Numbered from the stretch's first letter, positions 56,155 through 64,000 are shown. The stretch: DNA of 64,000 nt from Acidimicrobiales bacterium (GCA_020439505.1 JAGQSO010000043.1:1-64000), one strand, 5' to 3'. A program made the numbers and translations. Notes: generated from the sequence alone by a model not told the origin.

Positions 56155-56263
56155 TGGCCGCGGTTAGGAGGCGAGCTGATTTGCGAGCCGACCCATACCA
56201 CGCTGCGCGGCTGAGTCAACGCCGACCGACACCATCCAATCGGGGCGGGTAGGTTGCCGGACC

Positions 56264-57502
56264 ATGACCGAGCCTGCTCGAATTCCAGAACACGGCCGTG
56301 ACGCGGCGGAACTGCTGGCCGAGATAGATCGGCGTCACGGCGAGGACATCGACTGGCGTGGCGGGCGCGCCTTCAGCCTCGTCTACAACGTGGGCGACCA
56401 CGTTCATGAAGACCTGATCGAACAGGTGGGAGTGCGCTACCTGCACGACAACGCGCTGAACCCGTTCAAATACCCGAGCGTCCTTCAGATGGAGCTCGAC
56501 GTGATCGCCATGGCCACCGGGCTTCTCGGCACCGCACCAGACGCCGGTTCGCTCACCTCGGGGGGGACCGAGAGCATCTTCATGGCTGTGCAGGTGGCAC
56601 GCGACCACGCTCGGTCGATGCGAGGAATCGCTGAACCGGTGATCGTCACGCCCTCGACGGCCCATCCAGCCTTCGCCAAAGCGGCCAAGTACCTCGACGT
56701 CGAACACGTGAAGGTGCCGGTCGGAGCTGACGGCCGCGCCGACACCGCCGCCACCGAAGCAGCGATCGGCGAGCGGACCGCCCTGGTCGTCGGTTCTGCC
56801 CCCTGTTACCCCTACGGCGTCATCGACCCCATAGAAGAACTGGCGGCGATGGCCGATGACCGGGGGATCCTGTTCCACACCGACGCATGTCTGGGAGGAT
56901 GGTTGCTCCCGTGGTGGGAGAGGCTCGGCGAACCGGTGGCACCGTGGGATTTCCGGGTTCGGGGCGTGACCTCGATCTCGGCCGACGTTCACAAGTACGG
57001 CTACACCTTCAAGGGTGCGTCGGTTGTCGCCTACCGGAACCGAGAGCTGCTCCAACATCAGTTCTTCTGGTACGACGACTGGCCCGGTGGCCTGTACGCA
57101 TCGGGTACCTCGGCCGGGACACGTTCGGCGGCTCCGATCGCGGGGGCGTGGGCGGCCATCAACCACCTGGGGGTCGACGGATACATGCGGCTGGCGGAAC
57201 AGGTCCGTGACACGACCCGACGCTTCCTCGACGGCATCGACTCGATCCCCGGACTGGAGGTGAGTCATCGACCCGACATGTCGCTGTTCGAGTTCGGTTC
57301 CTCGACCCTCGATATGGGGGCGGTTGGAGACGTCATGGACGACAGGGGCTGGAACCTAGATCGTCAGCAGGGCGGGCTTCATCTGATGATCTCCCCGTAC
57401 CACGCCTCGGTGGTGGAGGACTTTCTGTCCGATCTCGAGTTCGCGGCGGCCAACCACGGGGAAAGCCGAGGGGTCCAGGCCACCTACGGCGGCGTGGTCT
57501 AG
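56264..57502 (+). CDS. PLP-dependent lyase, sphingosine-1-phosphate lyase / group II decarboxylase family
   Basis: PLP enzyme of 412 aa, fold type I. The cofactor site has TSGGTES (phosphate binding, residues 98-104), D207 in HTDACLGG and the Schiff-base K244 in SADVHKYGYTFKG. The HKYG(Y/F)xxKG motif is typical of sphingosine-1-phosphate lyase, which cleaves to a long-chain aldehyde and phosphoethanolamine. Glutamate-type decarboxylation is an alternative in this family. No membrane anchor is present. A TAGGTT box lies eight bases before the ATG, with no ribosome site. It lies 109 bases after the GS-like gene; MobA-like follows after nine. Confidence 0.85.
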   Translation: MTEPARIPEHGRDAAELLAEIDRRHGEDIDWRGGRAFSLVYNVGDHVHEDLIEQVGVRYLHDNALNPFKYPSVLQMELDVIAMATGLLGTAPDAGSLTSGGTESIFMAVQVARDHARSMRGIAEPVIVTPSTAHPAFAKAAKYLDVEHVKVPVGADGRADTAATEAAIGERTALVVGSAPCYPYGVIDPIEELAAMADDRGILFHTDACLGGWLLPWWERLGEPVAPWDFRVRGVTSISADVHKYGYTFKGASVVAYRNRELLQHQFFWYDDWPGGLYASGTSAGTRSAAPIAGAWAAINHLGVDGYMRLAEQVRDTTRRFLDGIDSIPGLEVSHRPDMSLFEFGSSTLDMGAVGDVMDDRGWNLDRQQGGLHLMISPYHASVVEDFLSDLEFAAANHGESRGVQATYGGVV

Positions 57503-57511
57503 GGCCGGCCG

Positions 57512-58147
57512 GTGCGGACCGCAGGGGCCATCCTGGCCGGAGGCTCCAGTCGCAGGATGGGCTCTCCGAAGGCGCTGCTACCGGTGATGGACGTACCCAT
57601 GGCGGTGAGGGTCGGTCGTGTACTTCGGGCGGCCGGCGCCGATCCCGTCGTCCTCGTCGGGGCCGGGACCCCGACGGCGGCCACTCTGGACATGGAGTGG
57701 ATCGCGGATCTCACCGAGGGAGAGGGTCCTCTGGTTGGTCTGGCGACCGCACTGTCCTGGGCCCAACAGCTTCCCGGAGTGGAGGCGGTGATGGTGGCCG
57801 CCTGCGATCAGGTCGCCCTCGAGCCCGCTACCTTCGAGGCGCTGACGGCGGCGGTGTCGACCGAGGGGCGGCCAGGTCCCCCGTCGGGTGAGAGCCTTTC
57901 CGGGGCCGGAGCGGTGTCGGCATCGGTGGCGGTCGGTGACGACGGACGTGTGCACCCCTTCCCTTCGGTGTGGAGGGTCGAGCTGGCTGACCGGCTTGTC
58001 GAACTGGTGGCTTCCGGCGAGCGACGGGCACTGGCTGTGATGTCTCTCGGAGCGGTCGAGGTGCTCCGGCCCGCCAGCGAGCTGGTGGATCTGGACACCC
58101 CTGAGGATTTGTCCGCCTTCAGGCGCGACCACGAGTCCGGTGGCTGA
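57512..58147 (+). CDS. MobA-like nucleotidyltransferase
   Basis: Nucleotidyltransferase-fold protein of 211 aa. The N-terminal signature AGAILAGGSSRRMGSPK, with the GG-S-RMG-K loop, is that of MobA-type molybdenum cofactor guanylyltransferase. The acidic VMVAACDQVALEP may hold the metal. MocA or CofC-type enzymes share the signature, so the exact substrate is open. The GTG start is nine bases after the lyase stop; the link to the lyase is unexplained. The Asp in the third motif is less typical, so activity is moderately certain. Confidence 0.78.
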   Translation: MRTAGAILAGGSSRRMGSPKALLPVMDVPMAVRVGRVLRAAGADPVVLVGAGTPTAATLDMEWIADLTEGEGPLVGLATALSWAQQLPGVEAVMVAACDQVALEPATFEALTAAVSTEGRPGPPSGESLSGAGAVSASVAVGDDGRVHPFPSVWRVELADRLVELVASGERRALAVMSLGAVEVLRPASELVDLDTPEDLSAFRRDHESGG

Positions 58148-58295
58148 CCTCTCCGGAAGTCAGCGGTCAGACGGTGCCGACGCGGGACCGTGGGGTCCCG
58201 GTCGAAAGATCCGGAGGCGGTCTGGTCCTCGTGGGTGGCCGAGGCTCGTATTGTTCTTCTGATTCACAGGTCCAGATCGCGCAGGAGGAGTTCCG

Positions 58296-58622
58296 TTGAA
58301 CGTGCCGGAAATCGATGTTCATGAGGCGGCCCGGCGTCGCGATTCCGGCACGCCGGTCGTCGACGTGCGCGAGCCCCACGAGTACGTGGAAGCCCATGTC
58401 CCCGGCGCGGTGTTGATCCCGCTCGGTGAGGTCATGGCCAGAGCGGAGGAGGTTCCCTCCGGCGGCGAGGTGCTCATCGTGTGCAAGGCCGGCGGTCGGA
58501 GCCGCAGAGCGGCCGAGGAGCTCCGCTCCCGCGGGCTCGATGCCATCAACGTCGCCGGTGGAACCGACGCGTGGATCGCCGCCGGACATCGGGTCGTGTC
58601 GGGCGACGAGCCCGGCGCCTGA
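58296..58622 (+). CDS. Rhodanese-domain protein
   Basis: Single-domain rhodanese of 108 aa. It has VVDVREPHEYVEAHVPGA, and the active-site Cys lies in VLIVCKAGGRSRRAAE, with the loop CKAGGRS. It probably carries or transfers sulfur in the cytoplasm. The TTG start is supported by AGGAGGAG five bases upstream. One base separates its stop from the GTG of RNase D, so the two are coupled; this is probably economical packing. Confidence 0.88.
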   Translation: MNVPEIDVHEAARRRDSGTPVVDVREPHEYVEAHVPGAVLIPLGEVMARAEEVPSGGEVLIVCKAGGRSRRAAEELRSRGLDAINVAGGTDAWIAAGHRVVSGDEPGA

Positions 58623-58623
58623 G

Positions 58624-59817
58624 GTGGCCCTGGTTCGCTCGACCGGTGGTAGCGGCGGTGTTCCAGATGGTGTGAGGTGGGTTGCCGACAGCGGAGCGCT
58701 CGAGACCCTGGTGGGCGAGCTCCTTGCCGTGGATGCCTTCGCCATCGATACGGAGTTCCACCGCGAGAAGACCTACTTCCCCCAGTTGGCGCTCTTGCAG
58801 GTGGCCTGGGGTGATCAGCGCGTGCTGGTGGACCCCCTGGCGGTGGATCTGACGCCGTTCGCGGCTGCACTTTCGGGTCCGGCGCTGGTGGTGATGCACG
58901 CCGCCACCCAGGACCTGGAGGTGTTGGACCTGGCCTGCGGTGTGCTGCCGGGCCAACTCTTCGATACCCAGTTGGCGGCGGGGTTCGTTTCCCATTCCCT
59001 GCCGTCGTTGTCGTCGCTGGCCGAACGGTTGTTGGGAGTTCACCTCCCCAAGGGTGATCGCCTGACCGACTGGCTTCGGCGTCCCCTGGGTACCGACCAG
59101 TGCGTCTATGCAGCCGCCGACGTCGAGCACCTCCTCGAGCTGCGACGCCTCCTCACCGAGGACCTGGTGGCTCGAGGGCGATTCGACTGGTACGAGGAGG
59201 AGAGCGATCTCCTTCTCGGACGTGGTCGCGTGATCAGGGATCCCGATGATTCCTGGCGGCGCATCAAGGAGTCCCGTTCCTTGAGGGGGGAGCAGGCCGG
59301 GGTGGCCCGGTCGGTGGCGGCATGGCGGGAGCGACGGGCCATGGAGACGGATCAGCCGGTCCGGTTCGTGCTCTCGGACATGGCGATCATGGGGATCGCT
59401 CAGCGGCGCCCTCGCAACGTGGCCGACCTCTGCCGCGTGCGCGGCGTGGACGAAGGCGCAGCCAGGGGGCGTTTCGGCGAGGCGATCCTCGCCGCGGTTG
59501 CCGATGGGGTGGCCAGACCTGTACCGCGCTCCGCCCCGTCGCGCCCCGAACTCGATCGGAACCTTCGACCGGCGGTCGGGTTGGTGTCGGCCTGGGTGTC
59601 GCAGCTTTCCAGGGAGATGGAGATCGAGACGTCCCTACTGGCGACCCGAAACGACATCGAAGCCCTGCTGGCGGGGGACGAAGGGGCACGTCTCGCTTCG
59701 GGCTGGAGGTCCGAACTGGTAGGGGAGAAAATCCGCCGACTGGTCGAGGGGGAGGCCGCCCTGGCGTTCGATGGACGCGGGAATCTGGTCCTCGAGCCTC
59801 GCTCCGGACGTGATTGA
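58624..59817 (+). CDS. rnd: Ribonuclease D
   Basis: 3'-5' exoribonuclease that matures tRNA and other small RNAs, 397 aa. The DEDD exonuclease domain has D42 and E44 in IDTEFHRE, an Asp in MHAATQDLEVL and the last Tyr/Asp in YAAADVEHLLEL, so it is the DEDDy type with all ligands present. An HRDC domain follows, with RRPRNVADLCRVRGVDEGA near residue 270. The GTG start one base after the rhodanese stop is preferred; earlier in-frame starts would overlap rhodanese. Confidence 0.9.
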   Translation: MALVRSTGGSGGVPDGVRWVADSGALETLVGELLAVDAFAIDTEFHREKTYFPQLALLQVAWGDQRVLVDPLAVDLTPFAAALSGPALVVMHAATQDLEVLDLACGVLPGQLFDTQLAAGFVSHSLPSLSSLAERLLGVHLPKGDRLTDWLRRPLGTDQCVYAAADVEHLLELRRLLTEDLVARGRFDWYEEESDLLLGRGRVIRDPDDSWRRIKESRSLRGEQAGVARSVAAWRERRAMETDQPVRFVLSDMAIMGIAQRRPRNVADLCRVRGVDEGAARGRFGEAILAAVADGVARPVPRSAPSRPELDRNLRPAVGLVSAWVSQLSREMEIETSLLATRNDIEALLAGDEGARLASGWRSELVGEKIRRLVEGEAALAFDGRGNLVLEPRSGRD

Positions 59818-59836
59818 CGGCCGGTGTTGGGGCCTT

Positions 59837-59848
59837 TCGGCCTCTCGA
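59837..59848 (+). terminator. Weak hairpin after RNase D
   Basis: A small GGCC-TTTC-GGCC hairpin lies in the 102 bases after the RNase D stop. It is short and lacks a T-run, so it may only slow transcription. Confidence 0.25.
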
Positions 59849-59919
59849 CGTGCATCGGCTGGTGTCGGCCCGGCTACACTTGGAAGCCGGATTGGATCAT
59901 CTCTCGGGAGTGTGGCCCA

Positions 59920-60111
59920 GTGAAAAAGGGTCGTCATCGCCGATTTGAAGAAGCACGCGCTCTGAAGCGTTCGTCGGAACCGTCGTTCAACGACATTCTC
60001 GATCGAGCCGATGAGCAATCGTGCCCGGAGTGCGGAGCAGACCCGGGCCATGACCACGCGTCGTGGTGCCTGGTCGATACCGCCCCTTCGGAATCCGACG
60101 CCTGGGGCTGA
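59920..60111 (+). CDS. Small zinc-motif protein, 63 aa
   Basis: Basic N-terminal half (VKKGRHRRFEEARALKR) and a metal-binding-like C-terminal half, CPECGADPGHDHASWC, with three Cys and two His. No family recognised. The GTG at 59920 has GGGAG eight bases upstream. It ends 65 bases before typA, so they may share a transcript. The basic part would suit nucleic acid binding, but this is speculative. Confidence 0.6.
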   Translation: MKKGRHRRFEEARALKRSSEPSFNDILDRADEQSCPECGADPGHDHASWCLVDTAPSESDAWG

Positions 60112-60176
60112 CGCCCACCGTTCCACTTCGAACCCGTCCATCGGCGGGGTCTGTTCTCCGCCGAGAGGTTCCCATC

Positions 60177-62003
60177 GTGTCGTTTGCCGCGCTACGCAAC
60201 GTCGCTCTGGTCGCGCATGTCGACCATGGCAAAACCACGCTCGTCGACGCCCTTTTGCGTTCGACCGGTGTGTTCAGCGCCCACCAGGCGGTGGTCGACA
60301 GGGTGATGGACTCGAACGACCAGGAGCGTGAGCGGGGCATCACCATCCTGGCCAAGGCTGCGGCGGTGCAGTGGGGCGACGTGAAGATCAACCTTGTAGA
60401 TACGCCCGGCCACGCCGACTTCGGGGGCGAGGTGGAGCGTTCCCTGGCGCTCGTCGACGGCGTGGTCCTGTTGGTGGACGCGGCCGAGGGCCCCCTGCCC
60501 CAGACGCGCTACGTCCTTTCCAAGGCGCTTGCCGCTGGGCTGCCTGCGATCCTGGTGATCAACAAGGTCGATCGACAAGATGCCAGGCCCGACGAGGTGC
60601 TCGATGAGGTGTACGAGCTTTTCATGGACCTGGGCGCGACCGATGCCGACATCGAGTTCCCGATCATCTCGGCCATTGCCCGCGACTCCAAAGCGGTGGT
60701 CGGGGTTGGGATGCCCGGCGACGGCGACGATCTGACCCCGCTGCTGCAGTGCATCGTCGACCACGTTCCGCCCCCGTCGGTGGACCCTGACGGCCCCCTC
60801 CAGGCGATCGTGACCAACCTCGACGCCTCGGACTACCTCGGCCGGTTGGCCATCGGACGGGTGGTGAGGGGCACGATGCGAAAGGGCGAGCGGGTCGCCC
60901 TCCTCGACGAGGAAGTCCTCGAAGGCACTCGGCCGGTCGACCGCAAGCTGGTCGGGCTGATGGGCTTCTCTGGAATCGGGCGGGAGGACGTCGAGGAGCG
61001 CATCGCCGGTGACCTTTTCGTCGTGGCCGGATTCCCCGAGGTGGAAATCGGTGACACCCTCGCCGACCCTTTGAACCCCGAGGCTCTTCCCCGCCTGAGC
61101 GTCGACGAACCCGTCCTGCGCATGACCTTCGGCGTTAACACTTCGCCCCTGGCCGGCAAGGAGGGCAAGTACCTGACCTCGCGCCACCTGCGGGAGCGCC
61201 TCGAGCGCGAGGTCCTGGGCAACGTCTCCATCAGGCTCGAGGACACCGATTCCCCTGATGTTCTCGAGGTCGCCGGCCGGGGCGAGCTCCAGCTCGCGGT
61301 GTTGATCGAGACGATGCGGCGGGAGGGATATGAGCTCCAGGCGAGCCGTCCCGAGGTCATCGTCAAAGACATCGATGGCAAGCGCCACGAACCGCTCGAA
61401 CGTGGTGTGTGCGACGTCCCCGAGGAACATGTCGGGACCGTCACCCAGGCCTTGGCCCCCCGCAAGGGGAGAGTCACCGACCTCCGTCCCGGCGACACCG
61501 GGCGGACCGTCGTCACCTTCGAGGCCCCGGCACGGGGGCTGATCGGCTTTCGGGGCCTGCTGCTCACCGCGACGCGCGGAACAGCCCTGCTCCACACCCA
61601 TCACGCAGGATGGACGCCATGGGTGGGAGACCTTCCTCATCGGCAGGGGGGCGCCATGCTGGCCGATCGCACCGGTGTCACCACCGCGTACGCGCTCGAC
61701 AACCTCCAGACCAGGGGCGAGTTGTTCGTGGGCTCCGGGGTGACCGTCTATGAGGGCATGGTCATCGGCGAGAACAGTCGTCCGGAGGAGATGATCGTCA
61801 ACTGCGTCAGGGAGAAGCAGAAGACCAACATCCGTACCCACGCCTCAGACGACGCCGTCAAGCTCGTTCCCCCCAAGGTGCACACGCTCGAGTCGGCCAT
61901 CGAGTTCATCGCCGAAGACGAGCTGGTCGAGGTGACGCCGGCCAACATCCGCATCCGCAAGCGGGTGCTCAAGGAACAGGACCGGCGCCGACTAAAGCGC
62001 TGA
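60177..62003 (+). CDS. typA: Translational GTPase TypA/BipA
   Basis: Ribosome-associated GTPase of 608 aa, involved in large-subunit assembly, stress and cold growth. G-domain motifs are AHVDHGKTT (G1), a RGITI switch I, DTPGHADF (G3) and NKVD (G4). Domains II, III and V follow, and the C-terminal domain has the family's unique TRGTALLHTHHAGW and IRIRKRVL blocks. The GTG at 60177 is chosen because GAGAGG lies eight bases upstream and it begins just before the G domain; longer versions overlap the small zinc-motif gene. Confidence 0.95.
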   Translation: MSFAALRNVALVAHVDHGKTTLVDALLRSTGVFSAHQAVVDRVMDSNDQERERGITILAKAAAVQWGDVKINLVDTPGHADFGGEVERSLALVDGVVLLVDAAEGPLPQTRYVLSKALAAGLPAILVINKVDRQDARPDEVLDEVYELFMDLGATDADIEFPIISAIARDSKAVVGVGMPGDGDDLTPLLQCIVDHVPPPSVDPDGPLQAIVTNLDASDYLGRLAIGRVVRGTMRKGERVALLDEEVLEGTRPVDRKLVGLMGFSGIGREDVEERIAGDLFVVAGFPEVEIGDTLADPLNPEALPRLSVDEPVLRMTFGVNTSPLAGKEGKYLTSRHLRERLEREVLGNVSIRLEDTDSPDVLEVAGRGELQLAVLIETMRREGYELQASRPEVIVKDIDGKRHEPLERGVCDVPEEHVGTVTQALAPRKGRVTDLRPGDTGRTVVTFEAPARGLIGFRGLLLTATRGTALLHTHHAGWTPWVGDLPHRQGGAMLADRTGVTTAYALDNLQTRGELFVGSGVTVYEGMVIGENSRPEEMIVNCVREKQKTNIRTHASDDAVKLVPPKVHTLESAIEFIAEDELVEVTPANIRIRKRVLKEQDRRRLKR

Positions 62004-62063
62004 ACCCCAGCGCCGACACTGGATCCACCCCGACTAACCCCATAGTGCGTCCTAGTTGAGGAC

Positions 62064-62170
62064 CGTTTGCGCTGCTGCGAGCTTGCGAGCAACTGGGCAA
62101 ACGCCGTCGAGCCGCCGCAACGAAGTGAGGACCGGGCTCGACGGAACCAGGAATCGTCCGCCGAAGGCGG
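62064..62170. repeat. Three successive inverted repeats after typA
   Basis: CGTTTGC (62064-62070) with GCAAACG (62097-62103); CCGTCGAGCC (62104-62113) with GGCTCGACGG (62135-62144); CCGCC-GAA-GGCGG (62158-62170). The first two are adjacent, making a two-stem array. The segment lies in the 234-base gap between convergent genes and could be a terminator complex, a repeated intergenic element or a small RNA. Confidence 0.5.
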
Positions 62171-62237
62171 CCCATGAGAACCGGACCGCGTGTGGCTCAG
62201 GTGACTCCGAACCCCGGAATAGGTTGCCGGAACGGCA

Positions 62238-62987
62238 TCAACGGTGGCGGACCGCAGGATGGGGAAGGTGGACCTCGGTCCCTTGGCGACGGATGCGGTC
62301 CCGCAGATGGTGAACGAGCATCTCGTGAACCACATCGCCAACCAGTTGGCGTAGCTCGTCGGTCAGCTCCTCGAAGACTGGCCTTGTGCCAACGAAGGCG
62401 TCGGGCCCTTCGGTACACCACCAGTGGAAGTCCGCTCCGCCTTCGCCCCAGTCCCGTCGCTTCCACTCCCGTACCGTCGAGGTGACGTGGCCCAGTTCGT
62501 CGGTCTCGTCGACCTGCCGTAGTGGGAGTTGCCAGCAGACCTCAGGCATCCAGTCCAAGTGACGCTGCCCAGAGGCGATCGCCGCGTGGTGAAAGGCGCA
62601 GCCCAGCCCGTCGCCCTCGAAACCCGGCCGGTTCAAGAAGATGCAGGCGTCATCCACGAGTCGAGTGGTGGTGTCGCCGTGCTCGTTGACCTCGATGACA
62701 CCCTCCGCGGTGCCCAGGTCGTGGTGCTGCCACTGGTCGGATGTCAGCCGCTCGGCCATGGCCCGGGTGTGGGCGATGTCGTCGGGCCCGGTGAAGTGCG
62801 CCCCGTAGGAGCAACACCCCTGCATGGCTTCGGTGTTGTCCTCGCTCACAACACCCTTGCACCCTCCAGCGAAGATGCAGGACCAGTTGCTGGTCAGGAA
62901 GGTCACGTCGAACAGCCACGTTCGCTGCTCGTCGGGATCCTCGAATGAGATCCATTCGTGGAGGTCCTCGGGAGCGTGGGGAGTCAC
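62238..62987 (-). CDS. Cys-rich conserved-looking protein, possible metal-cluster protein
   Basis: Cytoplasmic protein of 249 aa with no recognised family. Seven Cys stand in a pattern suited to iron-sulfur or zinc binding: C37 and C43 (CIFAGGC), C58-C59 (GCCSYG), C114 (ACIFLNRPG), C130 (GLGCAFH) and C151 (EVCWQL); a further Cys is in HWWCTE. This arrangement recalls, but is not shown to match, YkgJ/DUF3109-type proteins. It is rich in Trp and acidic residues. The GTG start has TAGTGT six bases upstream, overlapping the previous gene's stop. Function unknown. Confidence 0.65.
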   Translation of the reverse strand: MTPHAPEDLHEWISFEDPDEQRTWLFDVTFLTSNWSCIFAGGCKGVVSEDNTEAMQGCCSYGAHFTGPDDIAHTRAMAERLTSDQWQHHDLGTAEGVIEVNEHGDTTTRLVDDACIFLNRPGFEGDGLGCAFHHAAIASGQRHLDWMPEVCWQLPLRQVDETDELGHVTSTVREWKRRDWGEGGADFHWWCTEGPDAFVGTRPVFEELTDELRQLVGDVVHEMLVHHLRDRIRRQGTEVHLPHPAVRHR

Positions 62988-62993
62988 GGCCGG

Positions 62994-62999
62994 ACACTA
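62994..62999 (-). promoter_or_regulatory. Candidate -10 box of a leaderless promoter (Cys-rich protein)
   Basis: TAGTGT sits six bases before the GTG and includes the stop codon of the upstream gene. It could give an internal promoter. Confidence 0.3.
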
Positions 63000-63230
63000 C
63001 CGGCGGGCAAAGCCGCCTCCACCGCCCGGGTCATCGTCCGGTTCGCTGAGGAGGCCGATCGCCTTCTCCACCGCCCGTCGGGCCCGGGTCAGGCGGCGCT
63101 CGTCCACCGGTAGCTCGGCGCCGCCGGCGTCGATCGATTCCCGGAGGCGCACGATGGCTAGGTCGGCCAGCTCCTCGGCGATCGCCTCGAGGCGGGAGCG
63201 GATCTCATCGAACTCACCCGCCACCGACAC
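62997..63230 (-). CDS. Small helical protein, about 77 aa
   Basis: Predicted two-helix protein: GEFDEIRSRLEAIAEELADLAIVRLRE, a charged amphipathic helix, then DERRLTRARRAVEKAIGLL, and a Gly-rich tail. No family recognised. Three GTG starts (63224, 63230, 63233) are possible; all overlap the end of the LOG gene by 11 to 20 bases. It lies nine bases upstream of the Cys-rich gene. Small coiled-coil proteins of this kind often help a neighbouring enzyme, but nothing proves it. Confidence 0.5.
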   Translation of the reverse strand: MSVAGEFDEIRSRLEAIAEELADLAIVRLRESIDAGGAELPVDERRLTRARRAVEKAIGLLSEPDDDPGGGGGFARR

Positions 63231-64000
63231 CACCCCCGGGGGCCGCCGATGGGAACTCGTTGACGGCCCTGATGATCTTGTGGATGGACCCGACGTTGTG
63301 CAGATCGAAGTCCATGACCAGACGGGGACGGTCCAGCTCGTCACCGGTTGCGAGCTCGGGGGTGAGCGGATCGCTCCGGCGAATGGAGCCCTCACGCAAC
63401 ATGTGGCCGAACCGGTCATTCAACTCGGCGATCTCATCGTCGGAGGGCGGTGCGTTCAACCGCAGGACCAGCAGGTTCCCCACCCAGCGAAGCGAGTGGT
63501 AGTTGCGCCAGAACCGCAGGATCTCATCGCGTGCCTCCTCCACCGAGTCGGTGATCAGAACCCGGTCCATGTCGTCGGGATTAACCATCGAACGGCTGAC
63601 GAGCTCGTCGCGGATGAAACGGGCGAAGCCGTTCCAGTAGTTCCCTGACGGCACGTCGAGGAGCACGATCGGTGTCGGTTCGGACTTACCGGTCTGCTGG
63701 AGGGTCAGCAGTTCGATGGTCTCGTCGAGGGTGCCGAACCCTCCCGGCATGGCCACGAAAGCGGCGGACTCCTTGACCAGCATCAGCTTTCGGGTGAAGA
63801 AGTAGTTCATCGAGACGAGCTTGGGATCCCGGGCGATGATCCCGTTCGCCTCGATCTCGAACGGCAGTCGGATGCGGACGCCGATCGAGCGCTCGGCACC
63901 GGCTCCCTCCATGCCCGCCTCCATGATCCCGGGGCCGGCGCCGGTCACCACCATCCACCCGTGGTTGGCCAACGCGGCCGCGATGTCACGGGTCAGATTC
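63214..64000 (-). CDS. LOG family protein (PGGxGTxxE), N-terminus beyond the window
   Basis: Rossmann-fold phosphoribohydrolase-like protein (TIGR00730/LOG family), which can cleave cytokinin- or purine-type nucleotides. TGAGPGIMEAGMEGA and the signature AMPGGFGTLDETIE are both present. The codons continue to the right edge, so the start is outside; the TTG at 63972 is an internal Leu. This version is longer than the plain family, with an unrecognised C-terminal segment of about 100 residues after residue 145 of the visible part. It is coupled to the small helical protein. Confidence 0.85.
   Translation of the reverse strand, partial: NLTRDIAAALANHGWMVVTGAGPGIMEAGMEGAGAERSIGVRIRLPFEIEANGIIARDPKLVSMNYFFTRKLMLVKESAAFVAMPGGFGTLDETIELLTLQQTGKSEPTPIVLLDVPSGNYWNGFARFIRDELVSRSMVNPDDMDRVLITDSVEEARDEILRFWRNYHSLRWVGNLLVLRLNAPPSDDEIAELNDRFGHMLREGSIRRSDPLTPELATGDELDRPRLVMDFDLHNVGSIHKIIRAVNEFPSAAPGGGVGGG

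Noticed and set aside
54738-58258. Shared CGTATTGTT before the GS-like and rhodanese genes as a promoter
   Set aside because: A nine-base match can occur by chance, and no -35 box is found at the right distance.
60192-61841. Long antisense open frame (549 codons) opposite typA
   Set aside because: TypA is certain on the other strand. GC-rich DNA leaves long open antisense frames; the product has no domain.
56250-62231. Shared TAGGTTGCCGGA at 56250 and 62220
   Set aside because: One copy lies before a start, the other at the end of an opposite gene, so no common role was supported.

Overview
The window is GC-rich, gene-dense bacterial DNA from an actinobacterium (Actinomycetota). The clearest marker is a four-gene conservon (sensor kinase, roadblock protein, DUF742 protein, CvnD-type GTPase). 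Supporting signs are frequent GTG and TTG starts, many ATGA or GTGA stop/start overlaps, several TANNNT boxes 6-8 nt before a start codon as in leaderless mRNAs, and a DUF2510-like/RDD protein. A member of the class Acidimicrobiia is a reasonable guess from overall flavour, but I could not run a phylogeny. I saw no rRNA, tRNA, CRISPR array, transposase or phage gene. No gene-free gap exceeds about 240 bases.

Layout. 1-4.7 kb: the end of a CoA-transferase gene, an M23 peptidase with a coiled coil, and an M18 aminopeptidase coupled to a J-domain protein. 4.9-10.9 kb: glutamate synthase gltB-gltD, closed by a hairpin facing a convergent RDD membrane protein. 11.8-16.1 kb: the conservon cvnABCD. 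16.2-18.0 kb: a membrane GGDEF-EAL protein. 18.2-35.6 kb: a large cell-surface glycan or glycolipid locus with a GT4 transferase, a methyltransferase, two polyprenyl-phosphate-sugar-synthase-like GT2 enzymes, at least five GT-C-like membrane transferases, two acyltransferase-3 proteins and a UDP-galactopyranose-mutase-like flavoprotein. One acyltransferase is fused to a GT-C-like module. 35.7-39.3 kb: two small proteins, an AlkA-like DNA glycosylase coupled to an acyl-CoA synthetase, and a cyclophilin. 39.4-47.7 kb: a peptide/nickel-type ABC importer with two tandem paralogous binding proteins, two permeases, two ATPases and a TetR regulator. 47.8-50.1 kb: a GlcD-like flavoprotein and a glycerophosphodiester phosphodiesterase. 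50.2-50.9 kb: two Flp-type pilin genes encoding identical proteins, each with its own terminator. 50.9-58.1 kb: aldehyde dehydrogenase, SDR, a GT87-like membrane protein, a glutamine-synthetase-like ligase, a sphingosine-phosphate-lyase-like PLP enzyme and a MobA-like nucleotidyltransferase. 58.3-64.0 kb: rhodanese, RNase D, a small zinc-motif protein, TypA/BipA, a Cys-rich protein, a small helical protein and a LOG-family protein that runs off the window.

How the genes may work together. In the glycan locus the two GT2 enzymes probably make lipid-linked sugars on the inner membrane face. The GT-C proteins would use these outside, and the acyltransferases and methyltransferase would decorate the product. 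The most unusual points are the acyltransferase/GT-C fusion with a stand-alone paralogue about 3 kb away, the duplicated identical pilins with hairpin leaders, and the lyase, GS-like and aldehyde dehydrogenase neighbourhood.
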